Below are positions 24,740 through 34,993 of a stretch of 48,422 nucleotides of DNA, in pieces; within the stretch, counting starts at the first letter, position 1, and each line of letters starts with the position of its first letter. Origin of the DNA: Flavobacteriales bacterium (GTDB taxonomy: Bacteria; Bacteroidota; Bacteroidia; Flavobacteriales_D; Sanyastnellaceae); assembly GCA_029238785.1 (NCBI GenBank), contig JAQWFN010000031.1, positions 1 through 48,422 on the forward strand, given 5' to 3'. The notes under the pieces were generated by a model. That model had not been told where the DNA came from, did not search any database, and worked only from the letters and a program-made list of their open reading frames with translations. The position numbers and the translations under genes were made by a program.

Positions 24740-27361
24740 ATGGCGAAGAACACAAATAAAGCCCAAAGCCCTACGGAATCTAAGAAAAACGAGACCAAAG
24801 GGAAAACAAGCTCAAGCTCGAAAAAAAAGACTGCTCCTAAATTATCTTCAAAATTAGGCTTTTTGAAAGATGAACGGTTCAGAAAAATATTCGGAATTTT
24901 CTTAATTATTTTGGCTGTTTTCCTCACAATTTCGGGAATCAGCTTCATTTTTACGGGAGCTCACGACCTGCACATCCTCGCTGGCGACATCCTCGACTTG
25001 GAGGAAAGCCGACGCTTTAAAAATGTCACAGGCAGAATAGGTGCGGGCAGTGCTAAATTGCTGATGCACGACGGTTTCGGTTTAGCTGGTTTGATCATTC
25101 CTTTTTTGATTTTCCTTATTGGAGTGAAAATCGCCCTAAAAAAGACACTCTTGCCTTTCGCTAAAACCTTTCGTATTAGCCTCTTTGCCTTGTTCTTCGT
25201 CCCCTTATTTATCGGTTTCTTTTTTCATCATTCAAACCCAGAGAACGGGCAAATCATTCTTTCTTGTAACGACAATCTGGTAGGTGCTTTTGGTGTTTTT
25301 GCTACGCGATGGTGTGTCTTTACCTTAGGTTGGTTTGGCGCCTTATTACTGATCTTGGTGATTTCCGCAGCGGTCGTCATCATCAACTTCAACCCGAGTA
25401 TTCCTCAATTGGCCTTCATCAGCAATTTCTTCGCCCAGAAAAAAAATGAGTCTGCAGCTGCTAACGATGAGCAAGACGATGCGCCTTCACCCAGAGAAGA
25501 AAAGAAAAATGCCTTTGGAGCGGCTGTGGTTTCGGAACAGAAAAACAGCATGGACGATATCTTGGACGAGATGATTGGTGAAAAAACTCAGGCGACTTCG
25601 AATACAGGAAATCAAGAGACTAAAATAGAAGAGATAACAGAAGTTGACTTTGAAACAGCTGCTGCAGCAGAAGAGGCACCGCCATTTTCACTTGATAGCA
25701 CTGCTGAAATTGAAAAGGAGGAGTTGGAATTAACACCTGCTGTAAGCGCCACAACCGAAAAAGACGAGGCGGAAAGCGATGACCTTGAGATTGAAAACAT
25801 TAAGGAAGAAGTTGAACTGAGTGAAGACCAAATCGACCAGAAAGTGCAAGAATTTGGGGAGTACGACCCTACGCTCGACCTTTCTCGTTATGAGTTGCCC
25901 AACATCGACCTGCTCGAAGCGCACGGCACAGGTACACTTGCCGTAGATAAAGATGAACTCGAGGCCAATAAAAATAGGATTGTTGAAACGCTGAATCATT
26001 ATAAAATCGAGATCAGCAAAATCAAAGCAACCATTGGTCCTACCGTTACACTCTACGAAATCATTCCCGCTCCGGGAGTTCGAATTTCGAAGATTAAAAA
26101 CCTGGAAGACGATATTGCTTTGAGTCTAGCGGCCTTGGGGATACGTATCATTGCGCCCATCCCTGGAAAAGGCACCATTGGTATTGAAGTGCCTAATTCA
26201 AATGCCGACGTGGTGGCCATGCGCTCGCTCATTGCTTCAGACAAGTTTCAGAATGCCAAAATGGAGCTTCCTATTGCCATTGGTAAAAGCATTTCTAATG
26301 AAACCCACGTTTTTGACTTGGCGAAAATGCCTCACCTTTTGATGGCGGGTGCTACCGGACAAGGTAAATCGGTTGGTTTGAATGCCATGTTGGTTTCCTT
26401 ACTTTACAAAAAACACCCTTCCCAACTCAAGTTTGTTTTAGTTGATCCAAAGAAGGTGGAGCTGACTTTATATAACAGAATTGAGCGTCACTTCTTAGCA
26501 AAACTGCCCGATGAAGAAGAAGCCATCATAACAGATACCAGCAAGGTGGTGAAGACGCTCAACTCCCTGTGTATTGAAATGGACGATCGCTATGAGTTAT
26601 TGAAAGAAGCTCAATGCCGTAACATTAAAGAGTACAACCAGAAATTCATCAAACGGAAACTTAATCCAGAGAACGGACACCGTTACCTGCCCTACATTGT
26701 TTTGGTGGTGGATGAGTTTGCTGATTTGATCATGACCGCAGGTAAAGAGGTGGAAACACCCATTGCCCGACTAGCTCAATTGGCCCGTGCCATTGGAATT
26801 CACTTGATCATTGCTACGCAACGTCCGTCGGTAAACATCATTACAGGTACCATCAAGGCCAACTTCCCTGCGCGAATTGCCTTCAGGGTTACGAGTAAGA
26901 TTGACAGTAGAACAATCCTCGATGCTGGAGGTGCAGATCAACTGATTGGTAGGGGTGATATGTTGATGTCGACCGGAAACGACCTCATCCGTTTACAGTG
27001 TGGTTTTGTGGATACACCCGAGGTAGAAGAAATAACCGACTTTATTGGCTCGCAGCAAGGTTATCCTGATGCCTTTTATCTTCCTGAAGTGGCCGACGAA
27101 GGTGGTTCAGAAATCGGTAATATTGCAGATGAAGATCGTGATGCATTATTTGAAGATGCTGCGCGCGTCATTGTTTTGCATCAGCAAGGATCGGCCTCAC
27201 TGCTTCAACGAAAATTAAAGTTAGGATATAACCGTGCAGGACGAATCATCGACCAACTCGAAGCCGCAGGCATTATTGGTCCGTTTGAAGGAAGCAAAGC
27301 CCGAAAAGTTTTAATTCCCGATGAAATGAGTTTGGAACAGTTATTGAATAACCAGGGATAA
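24740..27361 (+). CDS. ftsK: DNA translocase FtsK
   Basis: Septum-anchored DNA pump that clears and resolves chromosome termini during division. 873 residues: a basic Ser/Lys/Thr-rich N terminus; four membrane segments (about 50-220, first near [17 protein letters not shown]); an acidic Glu-rich linker (about 230-390); the alpha/beta motor with Walker A GATGQGKS (537-544) and Walker B VLVVDEF (Asp658); and a C-terminal winged-helix gamma domain (about 800-870, [23 protein letters not shown]) that reads the KOPS sequence. The start follows a good promoter box. A LolA-like gene follows after 31 bases. Confidence 0.96.
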   Translation: MAKNTNKAQSPTESKKNETKGKTSSSSKKKTAPKLSSKLGFLKDERFRKIFGIFLIILAVFLTISGISFIFTGAHDLHILAGDILDLEESRRFKNVTGRIGAGSAKLLMHDGFGLAGLIIPFLIFLIGVKIALKKTLLPFAKTFRISLFALFFVPLFIGFFFHHSNPENGQIILSCNDNLVGAFGVFATRWCVFTLGWFGALLLILVISAAVVIINFNPSIPQLAFISNFFAQKKNESAAANDEQDDAPSPREEKKNAFGAAVVSEQKNSMDDILDEMIGEKTQATSNTGNQETKIEEITEVDFETAAAAEEAPPFSLDSTAEIEKEELELTPAVSATTEKDEAESDDLEIENIKEEVELSEDQIDQKVQEFGEYDPTLDLSRYELPNIDLLEAHGTGTLAVDKDELEANKNRIVETLNHYKIEISKIKATIGPTVTLYEIIPAPGVRISKIKNLEDDIALSLAALGIRIIAPIPGKGTIGIEVPNSNADVVAMRSLIASDKFQNAKMELPIAIGKSISNETHVFDLAKMPHLLMAGATGQGKSVGLNAMLVSLLYKKHPSQLKFVLVDPKKVELTLYNRIERHFLAKLPDEEEAIITDTSKVVKTLNSLCIEMDDRYELLKEAQCRNIKEYNQKFIKRKLNPENGHRYLPYIVLVVDEFADLIMTAGKEVETPIARLAQLARAIGIHLIIATQRPSVNIITGTIKANFPARIAFRVTSKIDSRTILDAGGADQLIGRGDMLMSTGNDLIRLQCGFVDTPEVEEITDFIGSQQGYPDAFYLPEVADEGGSEIGNIADEDRDALFEDAARVIVLHQQGSASLLQRKLKLGYNRAGRIIDQLEAAGIIGPFEGSKARKVLIPDEMSLEQLLNNQG

Positions 27362-27392
27362 ATTGAACAATACCAGTTTAAAGAAGATAAAC

Positions 27393-28034
27393 ATGAAAAA
27401 AATAAGTTTCCTTTTATTGCTCATGATGGCTGCTGTGGGAACACAAGCCCAAGACGCCGCCAAGATTTTAAATGAGCTCAGCGCCAAGGCGAAAAAATAC
27501 CAGTCAATTGAAGCTGAATACACCTCAAGAATGATTGATAAAATCAACGGTGTGGATATTTCAACTCAGGGCAGCATCAAAATCAAAGGTGAAAAGTACC
27601 ACCTCGATTTGGGCGATTACACCCTCATTTCAGATGGGGCTACCCTTTGGACCTATCAAAAAGAAAGCAACGAGTGCATGATTGACGATTTGGCCGACAT
27701 GGAAGATGAGGCCTTCAACCCTTCAGACATGTTTACACTGTGGGAACAAGACTTCAAAAACGAATACAAAGGAGAAGTAAATGTAGATGGTGTGGATTGT
27801 TTTCTCATTCACCTCTACCCTACTGACACCGAGGAACGCGATTTCCATACCATTAAGATGTACATCGACAAAAACAAGATGGAATTGTTTAAGATGGAAG
27901 TTAAAGGGAGAGAAGGAAGCGACATGGTATATAAGGTAAAGTCGTTCAAGACCAACACCAGTTTAAGCGACGCCGTTTTCAAATTCAACAAAGCCCTTTA
28001 CCCTGGCGTTGAAATGATCGACAACCGCTTTTAA
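27393..28034 (+). CDS. LolA-like outer-membrane lipoprotein carrier
   Basis: 213 residues. Signal peptide MKKISFLLLLMMAAVGTQAQ, then the LolA/LppX-type half-barrel: ILNELSAKAKKYQSIEAEYTS, a STQGSIKIKGEKYHLDL strand pair, LISDGATLWTYQKESNE and DMFTLWEQDFKNEY. It should ferry lipoproteins from the inner to the outer membrane, or bind another lipid. The location just after ftsK is common in Bacteroidota. The start at 27393 places the signal peptide correctly; the TTG at 27363 adds ten residues before it. A strong terminator follows 27 bases after the stop. Confidence 0.88.
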   Translation: MKKISFLLLLMMAAVGTQAQDAAKILNELSAKAKKYQSIEAEYTSRMIDKINGVDISTQGSIKIKGEKYHLDLGDYTLISDGATLWTYQKESNECMIDDLADMEDEAFNPSDMFTLWEQDFKNEYKGEVNVDGVDCFLIHLYPTDTEERDFHTIKMYIDKNKMELFKMEVKGREGSDMVYKVKSFKTNTSLSDAVFKFNKALYPGVEMIDNRF

Positions 28035-28061
28035 TTGAAAGATTGAATTTAAGATGATATT

Positions 28062-28092
28062 AAAAAGCCTCCTGATTGGGAGGCTTTTTTTT
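28062..28092 (+). terminator. terminator after the LolA-like gene
   Basis: AAAAAGCCTCC and GGAGGCTTTTT form an 11-bp stem with a TGATTG loop, followed by further T (eight T in all). Confidence 0.88.
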
Positions 28093-28412
28093 GTGCTTCA
28101 TCAAGGAACAAATCATCGAACTGAATGACCATATAGGTGAAACTAACATTGGCTAATACTTCTTCAATTGCAGCATGAGGCACCGTGAAATCTCGAACGA
28201 ATAGCTTAGCTCGCAGAATTGATATCCATTAATACACGCTGCCGGTAAAAGACGAAAAACATGAGAACCAAAGTTCTCATGTTTTTTTTCATGAAACTCT
28301 CTGACTTCTAAAAATTTAACTACCTTCTCCATGCTGTAAAAGGCAAACCGACTAAACCATTAACAAGATTCTGCAGCTTTCCGGAGCTTTGGACGACCAA
28401 ACAATCTCTACT
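28093..28412. other. intergenic stretch, possible decayed coding remnant
   Basis: Between the LolA-like terminator and the giant T9SS gene I find no complete gene. On the - strand from 28228 to 28094 a stop-free frame reads RAKLFVRDF, PHAAIEEVLANVSFTYMVIQ and FDDLFLDEA, which looks protein-like but has no start codon; it may be a remnant of a former gene or chance. A second terminator-like hairpin lies at 28255-28288. Nothing recognisable lies from 28290 to 28412, apart from the leader of the next gene. Confidence 0.25.
28255..28288 (+). terminator. second strong hairpin terminator
   Basis: AAAAACATGAGAAC pairs perfectly over 14 bp with GTTCTCATGTTTTT around a CAAA loop, and the T run extends to eight. 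It can act in both directions and is the second terminator within 200 bases. Confidence 0.75.
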
Positions 28413-31400
28413 ATGAAACGCCTTGCCCCCTTCTTGGCTATGGTCACGCTTTTTGTGATCATGCTACTCAATCCCTTTCAATCTTTTTCTCAGGTCAATT
28501 GCGGTGGATGTACTGATCCTGCGGCATGTAACTTCAACCCTGCTGCATTCGATGATGACGGTACTTGTGTTTTCACACCCGATTGTGGTGTTTGGGCAGC
28601 CGATGATGTGATCTGTATTAACGACGGAGAGTTTATCAATTACAACATTTTGTGCAATGATGGAATTTCTGACTTCCCCTTTATCATTGAATCTGAAGGA
28701 GATGAGTGCTTTTCTATTGGCGAAGATGGACAAGTGATTCAAAACAACTTGCAGGACATTGACTGTTGTGGCGAACACTTCATTCCATATTTGATTTTCT
28801 TTCAAGATGAAACCCTTCAACCCTTACAAGCCAACTTGCGCATTACCGTGAAATGCGGTAAACCCGATTGTTCGATTATTGATCTTGAAACGATGCTTGG
28901 CGTAGTTCCAGGAACTGAAGATGTGAGCGTAGTTCGATGTTTTGATGTGTGCGAAAACTCAGTGGCTACCCTTCAGTTTCTTTTCAACCCACTGTTTTCT
29001 TACGACTGGGTGAATGTAGTTGGCGGAACAGGAAGCCCTGGAGCAAACCCTGCTGAACTGATTGTGAGTTGGGACGTTTTTGGAAGCGGTTTTGTAACAC
29101 TTGATGTCTACGATGCCAACGGTATTCCTACGACATATAACTTCTGCGTGAATATTTTAGAAGGCCCAACGGCAGCTTTCACATCTGCGGGATATGTTTG
29201 TTTGGACTCGCCAATATGTTTTACCAATCTCAGTACTAACGCTGATAGTTATCAGTGGGATTTTGGCGATGGAAATGTATCCAACATGTCCGACCCTTGC
29301 CACACTTATGCAAGTCCGGGCACCTACATGGTAACGCTTACTGCAACAAAAGCCAACTACGATGCCGAAGGAAACCCGCTTTGCTGCTGCACCAATGTAA
29401 TCACTTCCACAGTTGAGGTAGACGACCTTCCTGGTCCGAACATTTATTGGATTTCAACCTTGTGCGAAGGAGACAACTCTGATTACTGGACCGATGCTGC
29501 GAACTGTGGTACTTATCTTTGGAGCGTCTCGGATGCTGATGGAAACCCAATCCTCACTTTCACAGGACAAGGAACCGACACCATAAATGTGACTTGGGGA
29601 GCTGGACCAGTAGGAACGGTGAGTTTAGCTGTTACCGATTGCGATGCTGCTTATTGCTCTAACCCAACAACAGTAACAGTGCCCATCATTTCTGCCAATG
29701 GTGAAATCGATGGCAATGATGTAGCTTGTGAATTTAGCACTGAGACCTATTGCGTCCCTAAATGGCAGAGCACCGAATATACTTGGACTGTAGTTGGTGG
29801 AACCATTGTTTCCTCTGACGATGGAAATTGTATTTCTGTACTTTGGGGTGCTGCAGGTGTAGGAACGGTTCATGTTGATTATGAGAGCAGTTTCTTGGCA
29901 GGTTTGCCCAATCACAGTGCTGGCGACTGCAGTGGATCTGCAGACCTTGAAGTGAATATTGTTCCTTCATTTGATATCACAAATGCAGGCCCAAGCGTGG
30001 TTTGTGTAGGAGATGTGTCCAACATTCTGGCTTTCTCATCGCCCAATCCCAATTGTACTTGGACCATCACACCAGCCCACCCCTTTAGTGGCGACGGTAG
30101 TGATCAAATCAATATTAATTGGACCGCTGGCGGGACCTACATCATTCAAGCAACTCCATTGAACCCAATGGATTATTGCAACACAACATCATCAACCATT
30201 GTACAAGTACAAGACATTCCCGCCCCAACGGCCATCGATGGGGCTGTCTCGGTTTGTCCTAACTCTACACACTATTACAGCATTCCTTCACCCAACCCAG
30301 GTGTGACGTATTACTGGACTGCCTTGAATGGAAACTTAAGTGCTCCAACGGGAAATACAGTTGGAGTTGATTGGTTAAGCGCACCAGGTCCATTTGTTTT
30401 ATCGGTTTATGCCCAATCCAATGGCCCCGCTGCTTGTAGCTCTAGCACCTTCTCCATTAATGTTGACATCAAAGAAATTAATGGCCCATTATTGATATCA
30501 CCAGGCATTGCCTGCTCAAACACCATCAGTTCGCATAGCTTAAGTCCGGTTCAAGATGCAGACGCTGTAATCACTTGGTCGGTATCTCCTCCTGAAGCAG
30601 GTAGTGTGTTGATACAAAACAATGCCAATACCCAGATTCAATGGAACAACTGGTCGGGACCCGGACCGGCACAACTCACCGTGGAGGTTGAACTTTGTGG
30701 CATCACATCAACAGAATTCATCAATGTACCCGTGAACCAAGCCATTGTTCCGGTGATCAGCCAAGGTGGAATTCTTTGTCCTTCCGTTAATGCTGTGCTA
30801 TCAACCACCACTCCGTTTACTTCTTACGCATGGTCAACAGGAGATACTTCTCCCACCACAGTTATATCGGCACAAGGGAACTATGCTGTTACCACCATTG
30901 ATGCCAACGGCTGTTCTGCAACGGCAAGCTTTGACGCTAATGCTGTGCCCGGACCAACAGCTGCTATTTCTACCGGTGACCCCACCATCATTTGTTTAGA
31001 CAACCCGCATACCGTCACCCTCATTGCTCAGTTCAATGCCAATAACAGTTATCAATGGTATTGCGGTGGAGTGCTTGTTCCAGGTGCAACGAACGACACC
31101 TTCGACCATCCTTTTCAGGGAACTCCAGGGAGCTACGTTTATTATGTAGAAGTTACAGACACGAATACAGGGTGTACAAGCGACTCGGATCCTATTGTGG
31201 TTAATGAATCGGATTGTGTTCCAGATCCATGCACCCCTCAGCCTTACAGCTTTGCAATCACCACTGCTCAAAATCAATCTCCCAATTGCAATATTGTTGA
31301 CTTTCAAGCCAGCATGAGTAATGCTAGTTTCAGCAATTGGAATTTTGGAGATAGCAATGGATCAGGTGCTAACCCTACTTCTCACGCATACACCACTGCA

Positions 31401-34400
31401 GGGTGTTATTTTGTTCAAGCAACAGGCTCGGTGCCGCATGTGAATGGTGTGGATTTTTGCGCAGTGAGCGACTCCAGAACCGTTTGTGTTCCCGTAGCCG
31501 CGGAGTTTGATTTTTCATTCAATTCTTGCACTGAAGTGCAGTTCAACGAGTTTGCCACCTTTATCAACACTGATCCCGACAATACGATTGTTTCCTACGT
31601 TTGGGACTTCGACGGCTTTGGAACATCAACTGCCATGAACCCAAGCTTTGATTTTGCCCTGCCCATTCCTCCAGGAAATCACCCCGTAACCCTGACGGTC
31701 ACTACCGATGGTGGTTGTCAAGCAAGCATTACTCACAACGTATTTATTGATTCTGTTGGGGCAACAAACATTTCGATTGCAGCAGGTCCAACTTGCGTAG
31801 GCGACCCTATAGCCATGAGTGCTTCTGCTGCAGGAGCAAGCGAGTACAATTGGGATTTTGGTGATGTTTCTTTCTTTGTAGGAGCAAACACAAATCACAC
31901 TTATACTAGTGCGAATACTTACACCGTGAGTGTGGTTTCAAGCAATGCAGCTGGCTGCTCATCAACGAGTTCAGTTTCAATTACCGTTTCTCCTGCCATT
32001 CCAGATTTAAGCATCACTGCAAGTCCCGGATTAGCGGTTTGCTTGGGCGAAACCACTGTTTTGTCGGCACCGCCTGGTTATACCTATTTATGGTCGAACG
32101 GCTCAACAAGCCCTTCCATTACTGTTGGGGCTGGTGTTTATAATGTATTGTTGACGGATGCCAATGGATGCCAATCGTTATTGGATGAAGTTGAAGTTGT
32201 TGAATTACCGCTTCCAAATGCTGTGATCTCTGGCAATCCTTTTATTTGTGATGCGGGATGCACTACCTTGAGTGTTCCATATAGCGCTGGTTTGAGCTAT
32301 CAATGGTACAATCAATTTGGGTCTCCGCTTGGTGGAGGCCATCAGCTTTCAGTATGCACTCCTTTGACTTCAACTCAATTCTATGTTGAAGTCACTGATG
32401 AGAACGGGTGTACAAGCGTTTCAGCTCCTTTCGAGGTGTTCTTGGTAAGCTCTCCTTCCTTTAGCGTAAGTGTAGCTCCTAATGGCTGCGAAGGTGAACT
32501 AAACACCCTTTCTGTAGTTCCCGTTCAAGCTGGTGTTTCCTATGTTTGGAGCAATGGAGAAGTTGGCCCGGTGATGACCACTACCCAAGCAGGCACCTAT
32601 TACGTTACTGGAACAGACGACAATACTGGTTGCAGTTTTACCTCACAAGGAACAGTGAATCCTCAACCCGATTTGTGTTTGGTTCCCGTGGGATGCTACA
32701 CGGCTTGCGATCCTTATGAACTATGCGCTCCACTCGGATATGTGAGTTATCAATGGAACCTAAATGGAAGCCCAATTCCCGGTGCCACGATGCCATGCTA
32801 CATGGCGACTATGAGCGGAACGTACACGGTAACCGTGGAGAACAGTTTTGGTTGTAGCGATACTTCAGGACTCTTGGTTCTTGAAATCATCCCCTGCAAC
32901 GGTTGTGAAGATGTATTTGTGAGCTCGACACCTGTAGTGAATAACAACGAACCTGATCCTTGTTGCTTTGACCTTCATTACAGCAACGGATACAGCGGTC
33001 CGCTTCAAGGCATTTCCATCTACACTTCCGATGCTGATTTCGCTTTTGATCCACTTTCGATTCATCCCTCATTGAGTTTGACGGGGAGTACTTCCAACTC
33101 AGTAACTTTAGTTTCAAATGTTCTTGGAAGCCCTATACCTATGGGTGTCTTGAACGATGTGATCACCCTTTGTTTGGAGAACGTGGTGAATAGTCCGCAA
33201 ACGGTTTACATTGATTGGTACGACTTCGACAATCTCGTTGCTTGTCAAGATTCCTTGATTTTTGAGTGTCCAGTAGAACCTGATTGTCTTTACCTGCGCG
33301 ATCATGAGATCTATTGTGAAGATGGGCAAACAGTCTACAACTTTACTGTTTGCAATCCACACGACGCACCTTGGTCTGTAGGTTATTTCAGTATGGACGC
33401 GATCAGTCCGGGCTTTTTAACGGTAAGTCCGTCCACATTCACTCCATCACCAGCAATTGCCCCTGGTACTTGCCAGAGTTTTACGGCCATTCTATCTGGT
33501 CCTGCCATCGGTGGAGAGGTATTCTGCTACAACTTGATTGCACATGAATTTGACCCCTTAGAAGTTCCAAACACGGAGTGCTGTAGTTTGGATACCTTGT
33601 ATTGCATTGACATCCCTCCTTGTGATCCTTGCGAAGACGTGGGTGTTTTTGCTGTCAACAGCACAGATCCGGAAGATTGTTGTTTGAGCGTTGATTTGTT
33701 CAACAATTACTCACCTGCTTTCTTTGATGAAATTGCTATTTGCGCCATCTCGCCTTCCACCACGCTTACCGTGGGCAATTTTATTGGATCGGGTTGGCTC
33801 ACGAGCAATTACACCGGCACCTCTTTCAGTTTGATTCCGGATGCCACATTTGGGAATTTTGTACCGGGAGGCACCTTTACCTTGCCCGAAATATGCGCAC
33901 AAACCAGCGTTGCTCCTCCCCAACTGATGGAAATCAAATGGATGGTAGCGGGCGAAGTGGTGTGCAGAGATACAATATCAAACTACTGCGAACCAGAGTG
34001 CGGTTATTTCACCGAGGAAAGCATCAACTGCGAGCAGAACTCTTGGGATTGGAGTGCTGTACTGAAGAACACTTCTAACTTTGTGGTTTCTGAGGCGGTC
34101 ATTACCTTCAATGATCCTGCACTTTGGGCTTACAATCAAGTGGTGAGCACAGGCACATTGGTGCCGGGAGCCTTTTTTGGACCAGTGAATTTGAACATCG
34201 GGGCTCCCGCCCTTGCCGGACAAACCATCTGTTTCACCGTTACCTTGCATGAAATCGGACCCAACGGTCAGTATTTAAGCTGCTGCAATTTCGAGCATTG
34301 CATCACTCTTCCCGACTGTGGTTTCCAGCAAGACTGCGTTTGTGACGACAACTTCTTCAATGCCGTTGATTTAGGGTTTACGACCACTCCTGTAGGCACT

Positions 34401-34892
34401 TATACGCTAGGATTTACGATGACAGATTTCCAATTCTTTAGCGATTGTGACCTGATTTATTGGAAGTTTGGAGACAATACACCTATAGAAACATCTCTTG
34501 GCAATCAGTCCATCATCCACACTTTTCCTGGTTCTGGTCTCTATACGGTGTGTATTCGGGTTTACAGAACCGCTTCGGATGGTACTACATGCATTAAGAA
34601 AATGTGTATGGAAGTATTTGTGCCGAATGCTTTCGCATTAAATGAGATGATTACTGTTTTCCCGAACCCGAGCAACGGAAACTTCAAAATCGCCTTTAGC
34701 AATGCGCTTGACGAAGAACTGAGTATCAACATCTACGATGGCACACAAAGGTTGGTGCAATCGAGGAGGTTGACCATAGCTGATGAAGGTCAAATTCAGA
34801 ATTTCAATCTTCAAGAGCTTGGAAAGGGAATGTACTACATCCACTTCAGAAGAGGTGCTGAATTGTATGTTGAAAAGGTGATTGTATTTTGA
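28413..34892 (+). CDS. giant PKD-type T9SS surface protein
   Basis: About 2159 residues; the largest gene of the window. The start at 28413 gives a signal peptide (MKRLAPFLAMVTLFVIMLLN, cleavage near SFSQ); the TTG at 28389 is less likely. Directly after it is the marine Bacteroidota motif GCTDPAACNFNP...DDDGTC, a putative Ca-binding element. Many PKD/Ig-like units follow, for example YQWDFGDGNVSN with HTYASPGTYMVTLT, and several SYxWSNGSTSPSITV-type units. A Cys-rich tandem duplication spans about 1498-1969, then a last PKD unit (IHTFPGSGLYTVCIRVY). The T9SS type A sorting domain (ITVFPNPSNGNFKIAF ... LGKGMYYIHF) closes the protein. It is probably an adhesin or matrix component on the cell surface. 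Confidence 0.9.
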   Translation: MKRLAPFLAMVTLFVIMLLNPFQSFSQVNCGGCTDPAACNFNPAAFDDDGTCVFTPDCGVWAADDVICINDGEFINYNILCNDGISDFPFIIESEGDECFSIGEDGQVIQNNLQDIDCCGEHFIPYLIFFQDETLQPLQANLRITVKCGKPDCSIIDLETMLGVVPGTEDVSVVRCFDVCENSVATLQFLFNPLFSYDWVNVVGGTGSPGANPAELIVSWDVFGSGFVTLDVYDANGIPTTYNFCVNILEGPTAAFTSAGYVCLDSPICFTNLSTNADSYQWDFGDGNVSNMSDPCHTYASPGTYMVTLTATKANYDAEGNPLCCCTNVITSTVEVDDLPGPNIYWISTLCEGDNSDYWTDAANCGTYLWSVSDADGNPILTFTGQGTDTINVTWGAGPVGTVSLAVTDCDAAYCSNPTTVTVPIISANGEIDGNDVACEFSTETYCVPKWQSTEYTWTVVGGTIVSSDDGNCISVLWGAAGVGTVHVDYESSFLAGLPNHSAGDCSGSADLEVNIVPSFDITNAGPSVVCVGDVSNILAFSSPNPNCTWTITPAHPFSGDGSDQININWTAGGTYIIQATPLNPMDYCNTTSSTIVQVQDIPAPTAIDGAVSVCPNSTHYYSIPSPNPGVTYYWTALNGNLSAPTGNTVGVDWLSAPGPFVLSVYAQSNGPAACSSSTFSINVDIKEINGPLLISPGIACSNTISSHSLSPVQDADAVITWSVSPPEAGSVLIQNNANTQIQWNNWSGPGPAQLTVEVELCGITSTEFINVPVNQAIVPVISQGGILCPSVNAVLSTTTPFTSYAWSTGDTSPTTVISAQGNYAVTTIDANGCSATASFDANAVPGPTAAISTGDPTIICLDNPHTVTLIAQFNANNSYQWYCGGVLVPGATNDTFDHPFQGTPGSYVYYVEVTDTNTGCTSDSDPIVVNESDCVPDPCTPQPYSFAITTAQNQSPNCNIVDFQASMSNASFSNWNFGDSNGSGANPTSHAYTTAGCYFVQATGSVPHVNGVDFCAVSDSRTVCVPVAAEFDFSFNSCTEVQFNEFATFINTDPDNTIVSYVWDFDGFGTSTAMNPSFDFALPIPPGNHPVTLTVTTDGGCQASITHNVFIDSVGATNISIAAGPTCVGDPIAMSASAAGASEYNWDFGDVSFFVGANTNHTYTSANTYTVSVVSSNAAGCSSTSSVSITVSPAIPDLSITASPGLAVCLGETTVLSAPPGYTYLWSNGSTSPSITVGAGVYNVLLTDANGCQSLLDEVEVVELPLPNAVISGNPFICDAGCTTLSVPYSAGLSYQWYNQFGSPLGGGHQLSVCTPLTSTQFYVEVTDENGCTSVSAPFEVFLVSSPSFSVSVAPNGCEGELNTLSVVPVQAGVSYVWSNGEVGPVMTTTQAGTYYVTGTDDNTGCSFTSQGTVNPQPDLCLVPVGCYTACDPYELCAPLGYVSYQWNLNGSPIPGATMPCYMATMSGTYTVTVENSFGCSDTSGLLVLEIIPCNGCEDVFVSSTPVVNNNEPDPCCFDLHYSNGYSGPLQGISIYTSDADFAFDPLSIHPSLSLTGSTSNSVTLVSNVLGSPIPMGVLNDVITLCLENVVNSPQTVYIDWYDFDNLVACQDSLIFECPVEPDCLYLRDHEIYCEDGQTVYNFTVCNPHDAPWSVGYFSMDAISPGFLTVSPSTFTPSPAIAPGTCQSFTAILSGPAIGGEVFCYNLIAHEFDPLEVPNTECCSLDTLYCIDIPPCDPCEDVGVFAVNSTDPEDCCLSVDLFNNYSPAFFDEIAICAISPSTTLTVGNFIGSGWLTSNYTGTSFSLIPDATFGNFVPGGTFTLPEICAQTSVAPPQLMEIKWMVAGEVVCRDTISNYCEPECGYFTEESINCEQNSWDWSAVLKNTSNFVVSEAVITFNDPALWAYNQVVSTGTLVPGAFFGPVNLNIGAPALAGQTICFTVTLHEIGPNGQYLSCCNFEHCITLPDCGFQQDCVCDDNFFNAVDLGFTTTPVGTYTLGFTMTDFQFFSDCDLIYWKFGDNTPIETSLGNQSIIHTFPGSGLYTVCIRVYRTASDGTTCIKKMCMEVFVPNAFALNEMITVFPNPSNGNFKIAFSNALDEELSINIYDGTQRLVQSRRLTIADEGQIQNFNLQELGKGMYYIHFRRGAELYVEKVIVF

Positions 34893-34910
34893 GATTGATT
34901 AGAACAAGAA

Positions 34911-34940
34911 AAAAGGGTCGGATTAAACCGACCCTTTTCT
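34911..34940 (+). terminator. terminator after the giant T9SS gene
   Basis: AAAAGGGTCGG and CCGACCCTTTT form a perfect 11-bp stem with an ATTAAA loop, ending in TTTT. The stem's A run also gives T on the other strand, so it may serve the convergent hemF gene. Confidence 0.85.
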
Positions 34941-34993
34941 ATTTCCATCAATAAAATAATAACAAACTCATGATTATTCATCCTTGAAAGCAA

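Noticed and set aside
24576-24755. 60-residue N-terminal extension of rpmG
   Set aside because: It crosses the rpmG promoter box and the ftsK promoter, and L33 starts at MAKKGKG in this group.
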